From the NCBI GenBank assembly GCA_963803295.1, contig CAWDMC010000011.1, positions 434,001 through 498,000 on the forward strand: a stretch of 64,000 nucleotides of DNA, given 5' to 3'. Made by a program: the position numbers and the translations under genes. The DNA comes from CAWDMC01 sp963803295. Lineage in GTDB: Bacteria; Acidobacteriota; Terriglobia; UBA7540. The notes beneath the pieces are model-generated. The model was not told the DNA's origin. It saw only the letters and a list, made by a program, of their open reading frames with translations, and did no database searches. The first letter of the stretch is position 1; each line of letters begins with the position of its first letter. Shown here piece by piece: positions 27,347-36,823 of this stretch.

Positions 27347-28022
27347 AACGCGGAACAGAATGCGGGGTGTTTTGCTGTTTGGGGGGATGCTTAGTCTAGC
27401 GTTGGGGGCTGCCCGAAGCACTCTGCCTGTCGGCAGATACGCAGCCGAAACGGTCCAGGTCTCGCAGGGCGAGAATTCCAAAAGCGAAGCAGCTAGTTCC
27501 CATGGCTCATCGTCTTCTGCACCAAAAACCAAGGACGAAGATTATGTAATGGGTCCAGGCGATATTCTTTCCATCAATGTTTGGAAAGAACCGGACCTCA
27601 CCCGTGCGTTGCCCGTTCGTCCCGACGGCAAGATCTCAATGCCTTTGATTGGTGAAGTTCAGGCGAGCGGTCTTACTCCCGTGAAACTCCGCGAAGCCCT
27701 TACTGAGAAGCTGAAGAAGTATATCTCCGATCCGGAAGTGACCGTAATCGTACAGGAGGCCAAGAGTCAGCGCTTTAATATCATTGGTGAGGTTGGCAAG
27801 CCAGGCACTTACGACATCTCCGGACCCATGACCGTGCTCGACGCGATTTCAGCGGCGGGAGGGCTGCAGGAATTTGCCAAGGCCAAGAAGATCTACGTGC
27901 TGCGAACGATGCCCGATGGCAGCAAGCAGAGATTACCGTTTAACTATAAGGCTGTCATCAAAGGCGAGGATGCGAGCCAGAATGTCCAACTGCAATCGGG
28001 CGACACGGTGGTAGTTCCTTGA
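27339..28022 (+). CDS. polysaccharide export protein (Wza-like, periplasmic)
   Basis: A 227-residue export protein. It has an N-terminal hydrophobic signal (RGVLLFGGMLSLALGAA), a Ser-rich linker, then the Poly_export domain YVMGPGDILSINVWKEPDL, RPDGKISMPLIGEVQASGLT and an SLBB domain FNIIGEVGKPGTYDISGPMT. There is no lipobox Cys, unlike E. coli Wza, so it may be periplasmic or be helped by the barrel protein encoded next. The start at 27339 overlaps the preceding regulator. No glycosyltransferases or chain-length regulators follow. Confidence 0.88.
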   Translation: MSKTRNRMRGVLLFGGMLSLALGAARSTLPVGRYAAETVQVSQGENSKSEAASSHGSSSSAPKTKDEDYVMGPGDILSINVWKEPDLTRALPVRPDGKISMPLIGEVQASGLTPVKLREALTEKLKKYISDPEVTVIVQEAKSQRFNIIGEVGKPGTYDISGPMTVLDAISAAGGLQEFAKAKKIYVLRTMPDGSKQRLPFNYKAVIKGEDASQNVQLQSGDTVVVP

Positions 28023-28031
28023 GAATTAGTC

Positions 28032-29381
28032 ATGCGTAAATTTCCATTGCTGCTCGTCCTATGCGGTTTGGTTCCTGTTGCGGCCCGCGCCCAGTTCGGA
28101 ACGGGCGGGCCAACCCCGTTTGGGAGCGGCGAGCAACCGATCCTGGGATTCTCGGGTTCTAGCGGTCCTAAGAACTCCCTGCTTTTTACTGTGGCCGGGG
28201 ATACCGGCTACACGGACAACGTGATTAATTCCAACGCCAACAAGCAGGGCGATGAATTCGGTTCGTTTGGCCCCCATCTGACTTATCTTCGCCAGGAGAA
28301 GCGCTTCACTCTTGATATTGACTACAATCCTTACTTCACGGTCTACCGCAGACTCTCGGAGTGGAACACGGTAAACCAGTCCGTGGGCACTGACGTTTCC
28401 TACCGTTTTAGTCCTCACTGGAGTGTGCGGGAACGCAACTCGGCTAGCTATTTCTACTACACCGGTGCATCCGCGCCATTCACCGGGGATGCGGCCTTTC
28501 CTCCGCTGGGCCCGCCAAGCGGCGTAACCAATGTGATCTACGCTCCCGGCACCCGCAACCTAAATGCTTCCGCCCGACTCGACTTGATCTATCGTTTCAA
28601 TGGGCGCACGTCGCTGGACTTTTTCGGAAGCTATACGAATCAGAGTTATAGCCATTCCCAGACCGATGCCACGTTGTCAAATTACCGGGATGCCGAGGGT
28701 GGGGTCGCACTCAATTACCGGCTCAGCCGTAAGGACACGATTTCAATCGTCTATACTTATGATCAAATGCAAGTTGGGGGAGGCGCGTCCCAGCAGAAGG
28801 TTCACAATTGGGTGGCCTCCTATGCTCGCCAGTTGTCGTCCACTGTGTCGTTTACACTCTTTGGCGGTCCGACCTATGTGAAGTCACACCAGGTTGTAGA
28901 TCTGACCACTCCCATCTTTGGGACTCCTACCATCCCTGGCGTTCCGATCGTATCTAGTGGCTGGCACGGTTCCGCCGGCGGTAACCTGTCTTGGCACGGC
29001 AACCGGACGTCGGCCGTGCTTTCTGGCCAACGTGTGATCTCCGGCGGGTATGGGCTGCAGGGCGCTGGGATCTTCAGCGGGGGGAGTGTCCAAGTGGGGC
29101 GGCGCCTCATGCAACACTGGAATTTGACAACCGGCGTTTCTTATACGCGCCTTTCCCTCCTGAACATGGCAGCCACGAACTCCAACTCGATCGGGCTCCG
29201 GAACGCAACCGGGGACCTCTACATTTCGCGGGCGCTGACAGACCGCCTCAACTTCGTTATTGGCTACACTTACTTGCGTCAACTCGGTAACGGCACGAAT
29301 TCTCTGCTCGGTAATATCGACAACAACCGCGCCACCATCGGTTTCTATTACAACGCCGGCCGGCTCTCTCTGGGGCGATAA
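28032..29381 (+). CDS. outer-membrane beta-barrel protein, exopolysaccharide-associated
   Basis: A 449-residue protein with a cleavable signal (LLLVLCGLVPVAARA). The rest is aromatic-rich alternating strands, for example SLDFFGSYTNQSYSH and DTISIVYTYDQMQVG, and ends NRATIGFYYNAGRLSLGR, close to a barrel-closing strand. It starts nine bases after the Wza-like gene. Similar barrels sit beside Poly_export genes and are thought to form the outer-membrane exit channel. No enzymatic motif is visible. Confidence 0.75.
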   Translation: MRKFPLLLVLCGLVPVAARAQFGTGGPTPFGSGEQPILGFSGSSGPKNSLLFTVAGDTGYTDNVINSNANKQGDEFGSFGPHLTYLRQEKRFTLDIDYNPYFTVYRRLSEWNTVNQSVGTDVSYRFSPHWSVRERNSASYFYYTGASAPFTGDAAFPPLGPPSGVTNVIYAPGTRNLNASARLDLIYRFNGRTSLDFFGSYTNQSYSHSQTDATLSNYRDAEGGVALNYRLSRKDTISIVYTYDQMQVGGGASQQKVHNWVASYARQLSSTVSFTLFGGPTYVKSHQVVDLTTPIFGTPTIPGVPIVSSGWHGSAGGNLSWHGNRTSAVLSGQRVISGGYGLQGAGIFSGGSVQVGRRLMQHWNLTTGVSYTRLSLLNMAATNSNSIGLRNATGDLYISRALTDRLNFVIGYTYLRQLGNGTNSLLGNIDNNRATIGFYYNAGRLSLGR

Positions 29382-29481
29382 CTCTGCGAACGACCAGTTG
29401 GATGAGATAACAACCGTCGACTGGCGCGACTACTTGGACATCGTGGTGCAGCGCCGCTTGGGGTTTCTTCGTCCTGCTAAA

Positions 29482-31161
29482 CTAAGGCTCTGCCAAGGCG
29501 CGGTGGACGAGGTGGACGGCAATCGCCCCTTCGCCCACTGCGGATGCCACACGCTTCACATTGCCTGAGCGCACATCGCCCACCGCGAACACTCTGGGAA
29601 GGCTGGTCTCCAGCATCAGCGGAGAACGGGTAAGTGGCCAAGCGAGAGATGGAGCGATCTCGGCAGATGGATCCAAATCCCGCCCGGTGAGAATGAAGCC
29701 CTTAGTGTCCAGAGCAAGACAGCCTCGGAGCCAATCCGTTCGTGGGGATGCTCCCGTCATAATGAACACGTGGCGGATATCATGGATTGATGTTTCACCG
29801 GTAACCGTATCGACCCAGTTCACACGCTCCAGGCCAGTGTCACCGTCCAAGCTCACAATTTCTGTCTTGCAATGCAGCACGATGGACGGATTGTCGGCAA
29901 TGCGTTTAGTCAAGTAGCGTGACATCGTGTCTGACAATCCCCCGGCGCGGACCAGTATATGCACTTTGCGCGCGGTCTGGGAGAGGAAAACAGCGGCTTG
30001 TCCGGCGGAGTTCCCTCCACCCACCACGATGACATCTTCGTTTTCACAAAGCTGCGACTCAATATAAGTTGCACCGTAGTAGATGCCTTGACCCTCAAAC
30101 CTCTCCAGATTGGCAATAGCGGGCTTCTTGTACTGAGCGCCCGTTGAAATGACAATCGCTCGCGCCGAAAGCGCATTGCCATTGTCAAGAACTACCTCAT
30201 AGGACGGCTTATTGCAGTTCAGTCGCACGACGCTGTGCGCCACCATCATCTTCGCGCCGAACTTCTGGGCCTGTGTGATAGCGCGTGCCGCCAGTTCCTG
30301 CCCGGACACCCCGGTGGGAAAACCCAGGTAGTTTTCTATCTTGGAGCTTGATCCCGCTTGCCCACCTGGAGACTCCGTCTCAATCATCAGAACATCCAAA
30401 CCTTCCGAAGCAGCATAAACCGCTGCCGCCAGGCCCGACGGTCCTGCGCCCACGATGATCAAATCACGCAACTGAGAGTTATCGATGTTGACGTTGAACC
30501 CCAGGCAAAGTGCGAGGTCCTGAGTGGAAGGGTTACGCAAGACGGTACGCCCGTAACAAATCAGAACGGGAACCTCTTCCAGCTTGACTTCAAAACGGTC
30601 CAGAAGCTCTTGCGACGTCTTGTCGGTATCGAGATCGACATAGGTGTAGGGGTGGGCGTTTCGGCTCAGAAATTCGCGTAGGCGGAGGGTGTCCGCGGAG
30701 TGGCGCGACCCCATCAAGATCACGTCACCCTCCCCGCGAGCGATGAGCGCGAGGCGCCGCAGGATGAACGCCCGCATGAAGATTTCGCCCAACTCGGCGT
30801 CTTTTGCAACAATCGACCGTAAGCCCTCTGCACTAATTTAGAGAAACTCACCGGCCTGGGTCACGCGACCTCGCACCAGGCAGCGGTGCCCGGAAATCAT
30901 GGTGATCTCGCCGGTGAACTCCCCCGGACCATGTGTTGCTATTTCGCGCTCGCCCGCGAGGCTCGGCTGTACAATCTCCATGCTTCCAGAAAGCAGGACG
31001 AAGAAAGGAACTTCAGTATCGCCTGGCTCGAACAAGATCTTTCCCTGCTCGACTTTTCGTAGTTTGCTGCCGGGACGGACACGACTGATCTGCGCGGCGG
31101 TTAAAACCGGGAAGGCTTGCGTACGAGGGTCGAGTGTGCTGGGTGCGGGCCAAGAAGACAT
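29482..31161 (-). pseudogene. cNMP-binding thioredoxin-reductase-like protein with in-frame stop
   Basis: Two same-frame pieces of one protein. The first (31161-30841) starts with a strong ribosome site (AGGAGGGG) and forms a cyclic-nucleotide-binding domain: GKILFEPGDTEVPFFVLLSG and GPGEFTGEITMISG. A TAA (30838-30840) follows GEFL, but the frame continues with ISAEGLRSIVAKDAELGEIFMRAF. Next come a glutaredoxin-like segment and an FAD/NAD(P) reductase: VGAGPSGLAAAVYA, ESPGGQAGSSSKIENYLGFP, VVGGGNSAGQAAVFL, FAVGDVRSGNVKRVASAVGEG. The active-site CxxC of thioredoxin reductase is missing (YYGATYIES in that place), so it is not a true TrxR. A single change (GAA to TAA) would explain the stop. Downstream reinitiation at 30777 (ATG) or 30792 (TTG) could still make the reductase part. 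Confidence 0.8.
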
Positions 31162-31617
31162 GCATTCCCCTCCTGAGCAGACCGTTTAGGCAACTGGTGG
31201 ATATTTGATAGCATACCTCGCTGATCAGGTTCAGCTGCGCATCAGCCGCGAGGGAGCGGAAACGGTTGACTCCAACGCCACGTGCACCGTGGGACTCTCG
31301 ATTCGTTCCGGTCGAATCCTCTCCGGGTATCATGCACCGCGACTATCTGCAGGATCTCGCTTTCTACGAGCCGGTAGAACCCTGGCAGCCGCGGCGCCAG
31401 GAATTCGTGTGGGAGGCGATGCGGCGGATTGGAAGACACGAGCACATTTACACTCGTTTGCTACCTGTCCGCTTACGGACGCCGCGTTGCAGCAACGAAC
31501 ACTCAGGAATCCAAGCTTTTTCGCCGGTGTGTTAGCTGTCAACAACTTAAGCCTATCCGTCAGGTGGCAGCTGGGTTGCCACGGTTATGGCGAGAGCTAT
31601 CGACGCCGGAGGCGTAG
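31162..31617. other. intergenic region between divergent genes
   Basis: About 455 bases carrying the divergent promoters of the cNMP/TrxR-like gene and the RsbU-like gene. Short frames exist (31266-31535) but none resembles a known protein. No repeats seen. Confidence 0.4.
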
Positions 31618-32787
31618 ATGGAAGCCGTCATGGAAGCAGATATTCAAAACGGCGCCTCGAAACTGTCAGCCCGGGCTTTGATTGCCGATGACCAGCCCGA
31701 TGTGATCGAGGCGCTGCGGCTCCTGCTCAAGAACGAGGGCCATCGCGTCTCGACTGCGCGTTCGCCCCAGGGCATTCTGGATGCGCTTGCGGGCGGCCAG
31801 TTTGACTTTGTGCTGATGGACCTCAACTACGCACGCGATACCACCTCCGGGCGCGAAGGATTGGACTTGGTAGAGCGCATCCATGTCCTCGATCCGCTAT
31901 TGCCGATCGTGGTGATGACCGCCTGGAGCAGCGTACCACTCGCGGTTGAAGCGATGCGCCGCGGCGTGCGCGACTTCGTTGAGAAGCCCTGGGAGAATAA
32001 CCAGATCCTCAGCATCTTGCGGCAACAGGTGGAGCGTGTCCGCACCGATCGCGAACGCGAGCGCCAGGCGCAGTGGGAAGACAGGGAAATCCGCTCGATC
32101 GAGCGCTCGCTCTTGCCCCGCCACCTACCGCAAATCCCTGGTTACGAGATTGCGGCTGTTTGCCAGCCCACGTTCACAATCGGGGGCGACTATTTCGGCA
32201 CCATCGAACTCAGCCGTCAAGCAGTTGCTCTATGCGTGGCCGACGTCTCGGGCAAGGGGATGCCGGCTGCCCTGCTGATGTCAAATCTGCAGGCCGCGGT
32301 GCGGATCTCGGTTCACGAAGGCATGGAACCTGCCGCCCTGACGGGCCGCCTTAATAGCTTGATGCGTGCCAGTCTCTCATCGGAGAGATTCATCACTTTC
32401 TTTTGCGCGCTGCTTGATACCCCGGCCCGAAGATTGCGGTACACCAACGCTGGCCACAATGCTCCGATCCTTTTGCGCGGCGACGGTTCAGTGGCAAACC
32501 TGGGCGAGGGGGGTACGGCGCTCGGCATGTTCGCCGATCCTGTCTATGAGCAGAGTGAACTGGAGCTGAAGTCTGGAGACCGTCTCATACTCTTCACCGA
32601 TGGACTGACTGAAGCAACCGACCCCCTGGGAAGGGAATTCGGAGAAGAACGTTTGGTCCGGTTGCTGATTGAGGAGCGGCAATCTGGCGCGGAGGTATTG
32701 AAGCGGCGGATTATCGAGGAAGTGACCGCGTTCTGCGAAGGGCGCTTTCACGACGATGTGACACTGATTGTGTTGGCGGCCGAATGA
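31618..32787 (+). CDS. response regulator with SpoIIE/PP2C phosphatase domain (RsbU-like)
   Basis: A 389-residue protein that links phosphorelay input to Ser/Thr dephosphorylation, as in partner-switching stress control. The receiver domain (residues 18-140) has ALIADDQPD, phospho-Asp in FVLMDLNYARD (about 67) and DFVEKPWE. A coiled linker rich in Arg/Glu follows. The PP2C-type domain has IGGDYFGTIEL, VADVSGKGMPAALLMS, NAGHNAPILL and LFTDGLTEATD, and ends HDDVTLIVLAAE; the metal-binding Asp residues are present. A GGAGG ribosome site is five bases before the ATG. Its substrate, an anti-sigma antagonist, is not in the window. Confidence 0.92.
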   Translation: MEAVMEADIQNGASKLSARALIADDQPDVIEALRLLLKNEGHRVSTARSPQGILDALAGGQFDFVLMDLNYARDTTSGREGLDLVERIHVLDPLLPIVVMTAWSSVPLAVEAMRRGVRDFVEKPWENNQILSILRQQVERVRTDRERERQAQWEDREIRSIERSLLPRHLPQIPGYEIAAVCQPTFTIGGDYFGTIELSRQAVALCVADVSGKGMPAALLMSNLQAAVRISVHEGMEPAALTGRLNSLMRASLSSERFITFFCALLDTPARRLRYTNAGHNAPILLRGDGSVANLGEGGTALGMFADPVYEQSELELKSGDRLILFTDGLTEATDPLGREFGEERLVRLLIEERQSGAEVLKRRIIEEVTAFCEGRFHDDVTLIVLAAE

Positions 32788-32806
32788 ATCCCTTGCGTCC
32801 GGCTTG

Positions 32807-33379
32807 CTAACAATAGCCAGTAGGGGCAGGAAATGAATTGGCTGTCCCAAAGGCCCCGGCGCCAGTTCCTGTGGCGTCAGACCTGACGGCTTCAACCTGC
32901 GAAATATGAACCTCGACCGTCGCTGATTGCATTAGGAATTCGACGGACATAACCAGCCTGAAGGAGTCTTTCTTGCGAAGCAGAATTCCCTCGATGCCCT
33001 CCAACGGACCCGACTTCACTCTGACCCGATTGCCGCATTTCACGAAAGGATGAGGCTCTACTGGTACGTCTCCGTTTACCAGCCGACGGATACCTTCGAT
33101 CTCGTTCTCTGGTACGGGTACCGGTCCGCGGCCGAACTGCACAAAGCCAAGCACGCCCGGTGTGGACAGGATCGGTAGCGCATGCTCGACCCCGCCTTGA
33201 ACGAATACGTAGCAACTGAAGAGGGGTTGGAGAAGGATCTTGCGTCGATCCTTCCATTGGCGGGTCGTCTCATAGAGCGGGAGGAGCGTACTAACCCCCT
33301 TCGACGCGAGTATGCTAGCTACTTTATTCTCGTGCTGGTGCCGAGTGTGAAGTGCATACCAGAGCGAGTCATCTTGCAT
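32807..33379 (-). CDS. NusG-like/UpxY-family transcription antiterminator
   Basis: A specialised NusG paralogue of 190 residues. The NGN domain starts WYALHTRHQHENKVASIL, with PLFSCYVFVQGG and VLGFVQFGRGPVPVP. A KOW-type motif lies at GNRVRVKSGPLEGIEGILLRKK. Such proteins load on RNA polymerase to let it read through long capsule or exopolysaccharide operons. I prefer the start at 33379 (MQDDSLWYA), which has GAGG six bases upstream, over 33397. It is convergent with the RsbU-like gene, and no polysaccharide operon follows it, so its target lies elsewhere or was lost. Confidence 0.87.
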   Translation of the reverse strand: MQDDSLWYALHTRHQHENKVASILASKGVSTLLPLYETTRQWKDRRKILLQPLFSCYVFVQGGVEHALPILSTPGVLGFVQFGRGPVPVPENEIEGIRRLVNGDVPVEPHPFVKCGNRVRVKSGPLEGIEGILLRKKDSFRLVMSVEFLMQSATVEVHISQVEAVRSDATGTGAGAFGTANSFPAPTGYC

Positions 33380-33768
33380 GTCGAACCTCGTTTTCATCTG
33401 ACGGACTCATCACGATTCTCGATACAGACCGCCGCTAACATTTGGGATATCGGTCGTTGGTCGTGCTCAGTTGAGTCATACTTTGACTTTCTTGATGAAG
33501 GATAAGGGAATGCAGTGCCGATCAACAATGAGCCTAAAGTTTAGGACGAACGTACTAATGCAATCGACGTGCCGCTGGTGCCCGAGAACGGACGGAGCAG
33601 GCAATCTGTGTGGCAGCTCAGGACCTACGGCAAGCGGTGGAGTCCCCTCGCCCTGTCGAGAAACCGCTCAGGGGGCTGATTCAGGAGAAGGGTGTATCCT
33701 ATCGGATCGGGTAAGGCCCCAAAATGGAAATTCGTGATTTAGGTCGGCCGGCGGCTCAGACGCGCTAG
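33380..33768. other. intergenic region left of IS630 copy
   Basis: About 390 bases without a supportable gene. It should contain the promoter of the UpxY-like gene on the minus strand. Confidence 0.35.
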
Positions 33769-34883
33769 TGCTTAGTTGCAATAATACACGATATATTGTA
33801 TCGTGTTGGGCATGGCTAGGAATGCGCCCGCAATTAGTTGTGGTCCGCAAGATCGACAAGAGCTGGAACTGTTGGCCGGGAGTCGCACCGAGTCTCGGCA
33901 GATGGTGGAACGAGCCCGGATCATCCTGGGCTGTTTGGCAGGCCAGCGGGTGAAAGAGGTTGCTCGTGCTTGCCATACTCGCCCTAATACCGTGATCAAG
34001 TGGCGGCAACGTTTTGTGCAAGGCGGCTTGGCCGGGTTGCAGGATGCGAAGCGACCTGGGGCTCGACGGGTTTATGGCGAGGACTTTCGCAAGCGCGTTT
34101 TGGCCTTGTTGGAACAACCTCCGCCCTCGGGACAGGCGACTTGGGACGGTCCGGCGGTGGCGGCGGCGCTGCAGGGTTCGGTGCATGCGGTGTGGCGGGT
34201 TCTGCGCCAGCAGGGGATCTGCTTGCAGCGGCAACGCTCCTGGTGCGTCAGCACGGACAAGGCGTTCGCGGCCAAGGCGGCCGATATCGTGGGTTTGTAT
34301 CTCGACCCGCCGGAGAAGGCGCTGGTGATTTGTGTCGATGAAAAACCCAGCATTCAGGCTTTGGAACGTAAGACCGGCTATGTTGAGACCGACAGCGGAA
34401 AGATCGTGCGCGCTTACAAGAGCACTTACAAGCGCCATGGCACGCTGAATCTTTTTGCGGCCTTGCAGGTGGCGACCGGACAAGTGCAGACGGCCTTCAG
34501 TGAACTCAAACGGCGGGAGCAGTTTTTGCAGTTTATGGATCAGGTGGTCGCTGAGACCGCGCCCGCACAGGAGTTGCACGTGATCCTGGACAACTACGGC
34601 ACGCACAAAAAGTGTGACGCCTGGTTGGCCGCTCATCCCAACGTTCATTTCCATTTCACTCCCACCTCGGCCAGTTGGTTGAATCAGGTGGAAATCTGGT
34701 TCGGCATTTTATCGCGTAAGGCCTTGCGTGGCCTGAGCACGCAGAGCACGGCCGAACTCCGTCAGGCTATCGAAGCGTTCATCGCGGCCTATACGCAAAA
34801 TGCCAAACCGTTCAAGTGGCGGAAGCGCGAGGTCAAAGGCTCGCAGCTCCGTAATACTATCGTTAATCTGCGCAACTAAGCAC
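33769..34883 (+). mobile_element. IS630-family insertion sequence, intact
   Basis: About 1115 bp, with inverted ends GTGCTTAGTTGC at 33769-33780 and GCAACTAAGCAC at 34872-34883. TA lies on both sides (33767-33768 and 34884-34885). The flanks extend the symmetry as CTAG. The element carries one uninterrupted transposase gene. It ends 35 bases before the start codon of the GH127-like gene. Confidence 0.92.
33803..34879 (+). CDS. IS630-family transposase, full length
   Basis: A 358-residue transposase in a single frame. The N-terminal helix-turn-helix includes VKEVARACHTRPNTVIKWRQRF, and a second DNA-binding part has DAKRPGARRVYGEDF. The DDE core shows VICVDEKPSIQALERKTG (first Asp), HVILDNYGTHKK (second Asp) and TPTSASWLNQVEIWFGIL (Glu in VEIW). 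It differs clearly from the transposase at 18022-19066, which needs a frame change. Likely active. Confidence 0.95.
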   Translation: MLGMARNAPAISCGPQDRQELELLAGSRTESRQMVERARIILGCLAGQRVKEVARACHTRPNTVIKWRQRFVQGGLAGLQDAKRPGARRVYGEDFRKRVLALLEQPPPSGQATWDGPAVAAALQGSVHAVWRVLRQQGICLQRQRSWCVSTDKAFAAKAADIVGLYLDPPEKALVICVDEKPSIQALERKTGYVETDSGKIVRAYKSTYKRHGTLNLFAALQVATGQVQTAFSELKRREQFLQFMDQVVAETAPAQELHVILDNYGTHKKCDAWLAAHPNVHFHFTPTSASWLNQVEIWFGILSRKALRGLSTQSTAELRQAIEAFIAAYTQNAKPFKWRKREVKGSQLRNTIVNLRN

Positions 34884-34918
34884 TAGCTTTCATCGCCAGG
34901 GATAAAAAGGGGTTTCAG

Positions 34919-36823
34919 ATGCTTCGAAAAGCACTCTTGCTATGTACCGGATTTGTATCAATCGTCACGGCGTGTGGGGCTGGATCGCCGGCGAAAGTCC
35001 CCTCAGCAAGTCTTAAGGCAGAGCCGGTGTTCGAATCCCCACATAAGCTCGATATGCACTTCGGTGGGTTTCTCGGCCGCCGCCTCAAGGCGAACCTCGA
35101 AAACTGGGAATTGCGCGTACCGGATTCCAATCCTGCCCTCGTAGAAATGTTCTTTGACCGCGATCGCAAGCCAGACCGGAACCTTCTTCCCTGGTCAGGA
35201 GAGTTTGTCGGCAAGTACCTTTGTTCCTCCATTCTCAGCTATCGAATTCTGAAAGACCCTCGACAGAAAGCTATGATTGACCGGGTCGCACGCGCCTTTC
35301 TGGACAGTCAGGGGAAAGACGGCTACCTGGGTCCGTTTGACCGGCAGAATCGCTTGACCGGCAAGAACTGGGATGTTTGGGGACATTACTGGGCCCTTCG
35401 CGCCCTGTTGATGTATTACGAAGAGTTTGACTCGCAGGAGGCCCTGCAAGCTGCCACGCGCGCCGCTGACCTGTTGGTGAGCAGGTTCCTGGATAAAGGC
35501 ATCGCTCTCACCAACGATGGCAGTTACGGGCAGATGAACTACGCAGTCATCCATGCCTTTACCCAACTGTATCAACTGACCGGCAAACCCGCCTACCTGC
35601 AAATGGCCAACTGGATTGTGAAACAGTGGGATATGCCGGGTGCAGGGCTCTATTTGAGAGGCGCTTTGGCCGGACGGGAGATGTTCGAGTTCCCGGGCAA
35701 TCGGTGGGAGAGTGTGCATGATTTTTTGGGAATGAACGACATGTATCTCATCACTGGCGACCTCAAGTACCGCGATGCCTTTACTCGCATTTGGTACAGC
35801 ATCCTCAAAGGCGATCGGCACAACACAGGCGGATTTACTTCAGGTGAAAGGGCCACCGGAGATCCTTACGACAGGGGAACGATTGAAACCTGCTGTACGG
35901 TGGCTTGGATTGACATGAGCATCGCTATGCTGAGACTGACGGGCAACTCCCTGGTGGGTGATGAGCTTGAGCTCTCCACTTTCAATGGCAATCTGGGCGG
36001 GCAGAACCCGTCTGGGAACTGGTGGACTTTCAATACACCCATGGACGGCACGAAAGAGGCTTCTGCCCATACGATTAACTTCCAGTGCCGGGCGGGAAGC
36101 CCCGAGTTGAATTGTTGCTCCGTGAATGGGCCCCGTGGCATGGCCCTGGTTGGCGAATGGGCCTTGATGCGTTCAAAGGAGGGATTGGTGCTGAATTACT
36201 ATGGTCCCTCGGAGTTCGGCATCACGACGCCGGGCGGCCAAGAGTTGAAGATCACGCAGAAGTCCGAGTACCCGGTCAATGGCAAGGTCGGGGTGCGGCT
36301 TGATTTTTCCCGGCCGGACCGGCCGGAAAGCTTCGAAATCAAATTCCGCATCCCCTCCTGGTCCGAGACCACGCGCGTCCGCGTCAATCAGGAATCACTC
36401 TCCGCCCCAAAACCAGGTACCTATCTGAACCTGCGGCGAGAATGGAAGAATGGCGATACCATCGATTTGGAATTCGACATGTCTGCACACTACTGGGCGG
36501 GCGACAGAGAAGACTATGGTCTCGCTTCCATCTATCGCGGCCCACTCCTGCTGGCATTTGACCCCGTCGATAACTCGATGGACCCGAGTCAAGTTCCTGA
36601 ACTTGATGCCAAAGCGCTGAACTCGCGATTGGTTGGCAGCCGCCGAGTAATCCAACCGTGGGTGTTGGTCAAACTCAGGTCCGTAGATGGCCATGATGTG
36701 AATTTGTGTGACTTCACGACCGCCGGCGCCTATGGGAACTATTATCGGACCTGGCTTCCGATCCGTGGAGTGGCGCCGGTGCCTTTCGACCGAAGCCGGC
36801 CAGTCTGGTGCAACCGGCCGTGA
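34919..36823 (+). CDS. GH127-like (DUF1680) beta-L-arabinofuranosidase family lipoprotein
   Basis: A 634-residue predicted glycoside hydrolase. The N-terminus has a lipoprotein signal (LLLCTGFVSIVTAC, lipobox Cys near residue 19), so it is probably anchored in a membrane facing outward. The (alpha/alpha)6 barrel region holds NWDVWGHYWALRALLMYYE and YLQMANWIVKQWDMPG. The zinc/nucleophile set of GH127 is visible: Glu 323 and Cys 325 in GTIETCCTVAW, and the Cys pair 399-400 in ELNCCSVNGPRG. A C-terminal beta domain has FRIPSWSETTRVRVN. The substrate is inferred from the family: terminal beta-L-arabinofuranose or a related sugar in plant material. It stands alone with AAGGGG as ribosome site, and an IS630 copy lies just upstream. 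Confidence 0.87.
   Translation: MLRKALLLCTGFVSIVTACGAGSPAKVPSASLKAEPVFESPHKLDMHFGGFLGRRLKANLENWELRVPDSNPALVEMFFDRDRKPDRNLLPWSGEFVGKYLCSSILSYRILKDPRQKAMIDRVARAFLDSQGKDGYLGPFDRQNRLTGKNWDVWGHYWALRALLMYYEEFDSQEALQAATRAADLLVSRFLDKGIALTNDGSYGQMNYAVIHAFTQLYQLTGKPAYLQMANWIVKQWDMPGAGLYLRGALAGREMFEFPGNRWESVHDFLGMNDMYLITGDLKYRDAFTRIWYSILKGDRHNTGGFTSGERATGDPYDRGTIETCCTVAWIDMSIAMLRLTGNSLVGDELELSTFNGNLGGQNPSGNWWTFNTPMDGTKEASAHTINFQCRAGSPELNCCSVNGPRGMALVGEWALMRSKEGLVLNYYGPSEFGITTPGGQELKITQKSEYPVNGKVGVRLDFSRPDRPESFEIKFRIPSWSETTRVRVNQESLSAPKPGTYLNLRREWKNGDTIDLEFDMSAHYWAGDREDYGLASIYRGPLLLAFDPVDNSMDPSQVPELDAKALNSRLVGSRRVIQPWVLVKLRSVDGHDVNLCDFTTAGAYGNYYRTWLPIRGVAPVPFDRSRPVWCNRP

Noticed and set aside
31205..31681. 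158-residue plus-strand frame before the RsbU-like gene
   Set aside because: It overlaps the real gene's start, is Arg/Ser-rich and has no conserved motif or ribosome site.
33668..34654. 328-residue minus-strand frame
   Set aside because: Antisense to the full-length IS630 transposase and without recognisable features.
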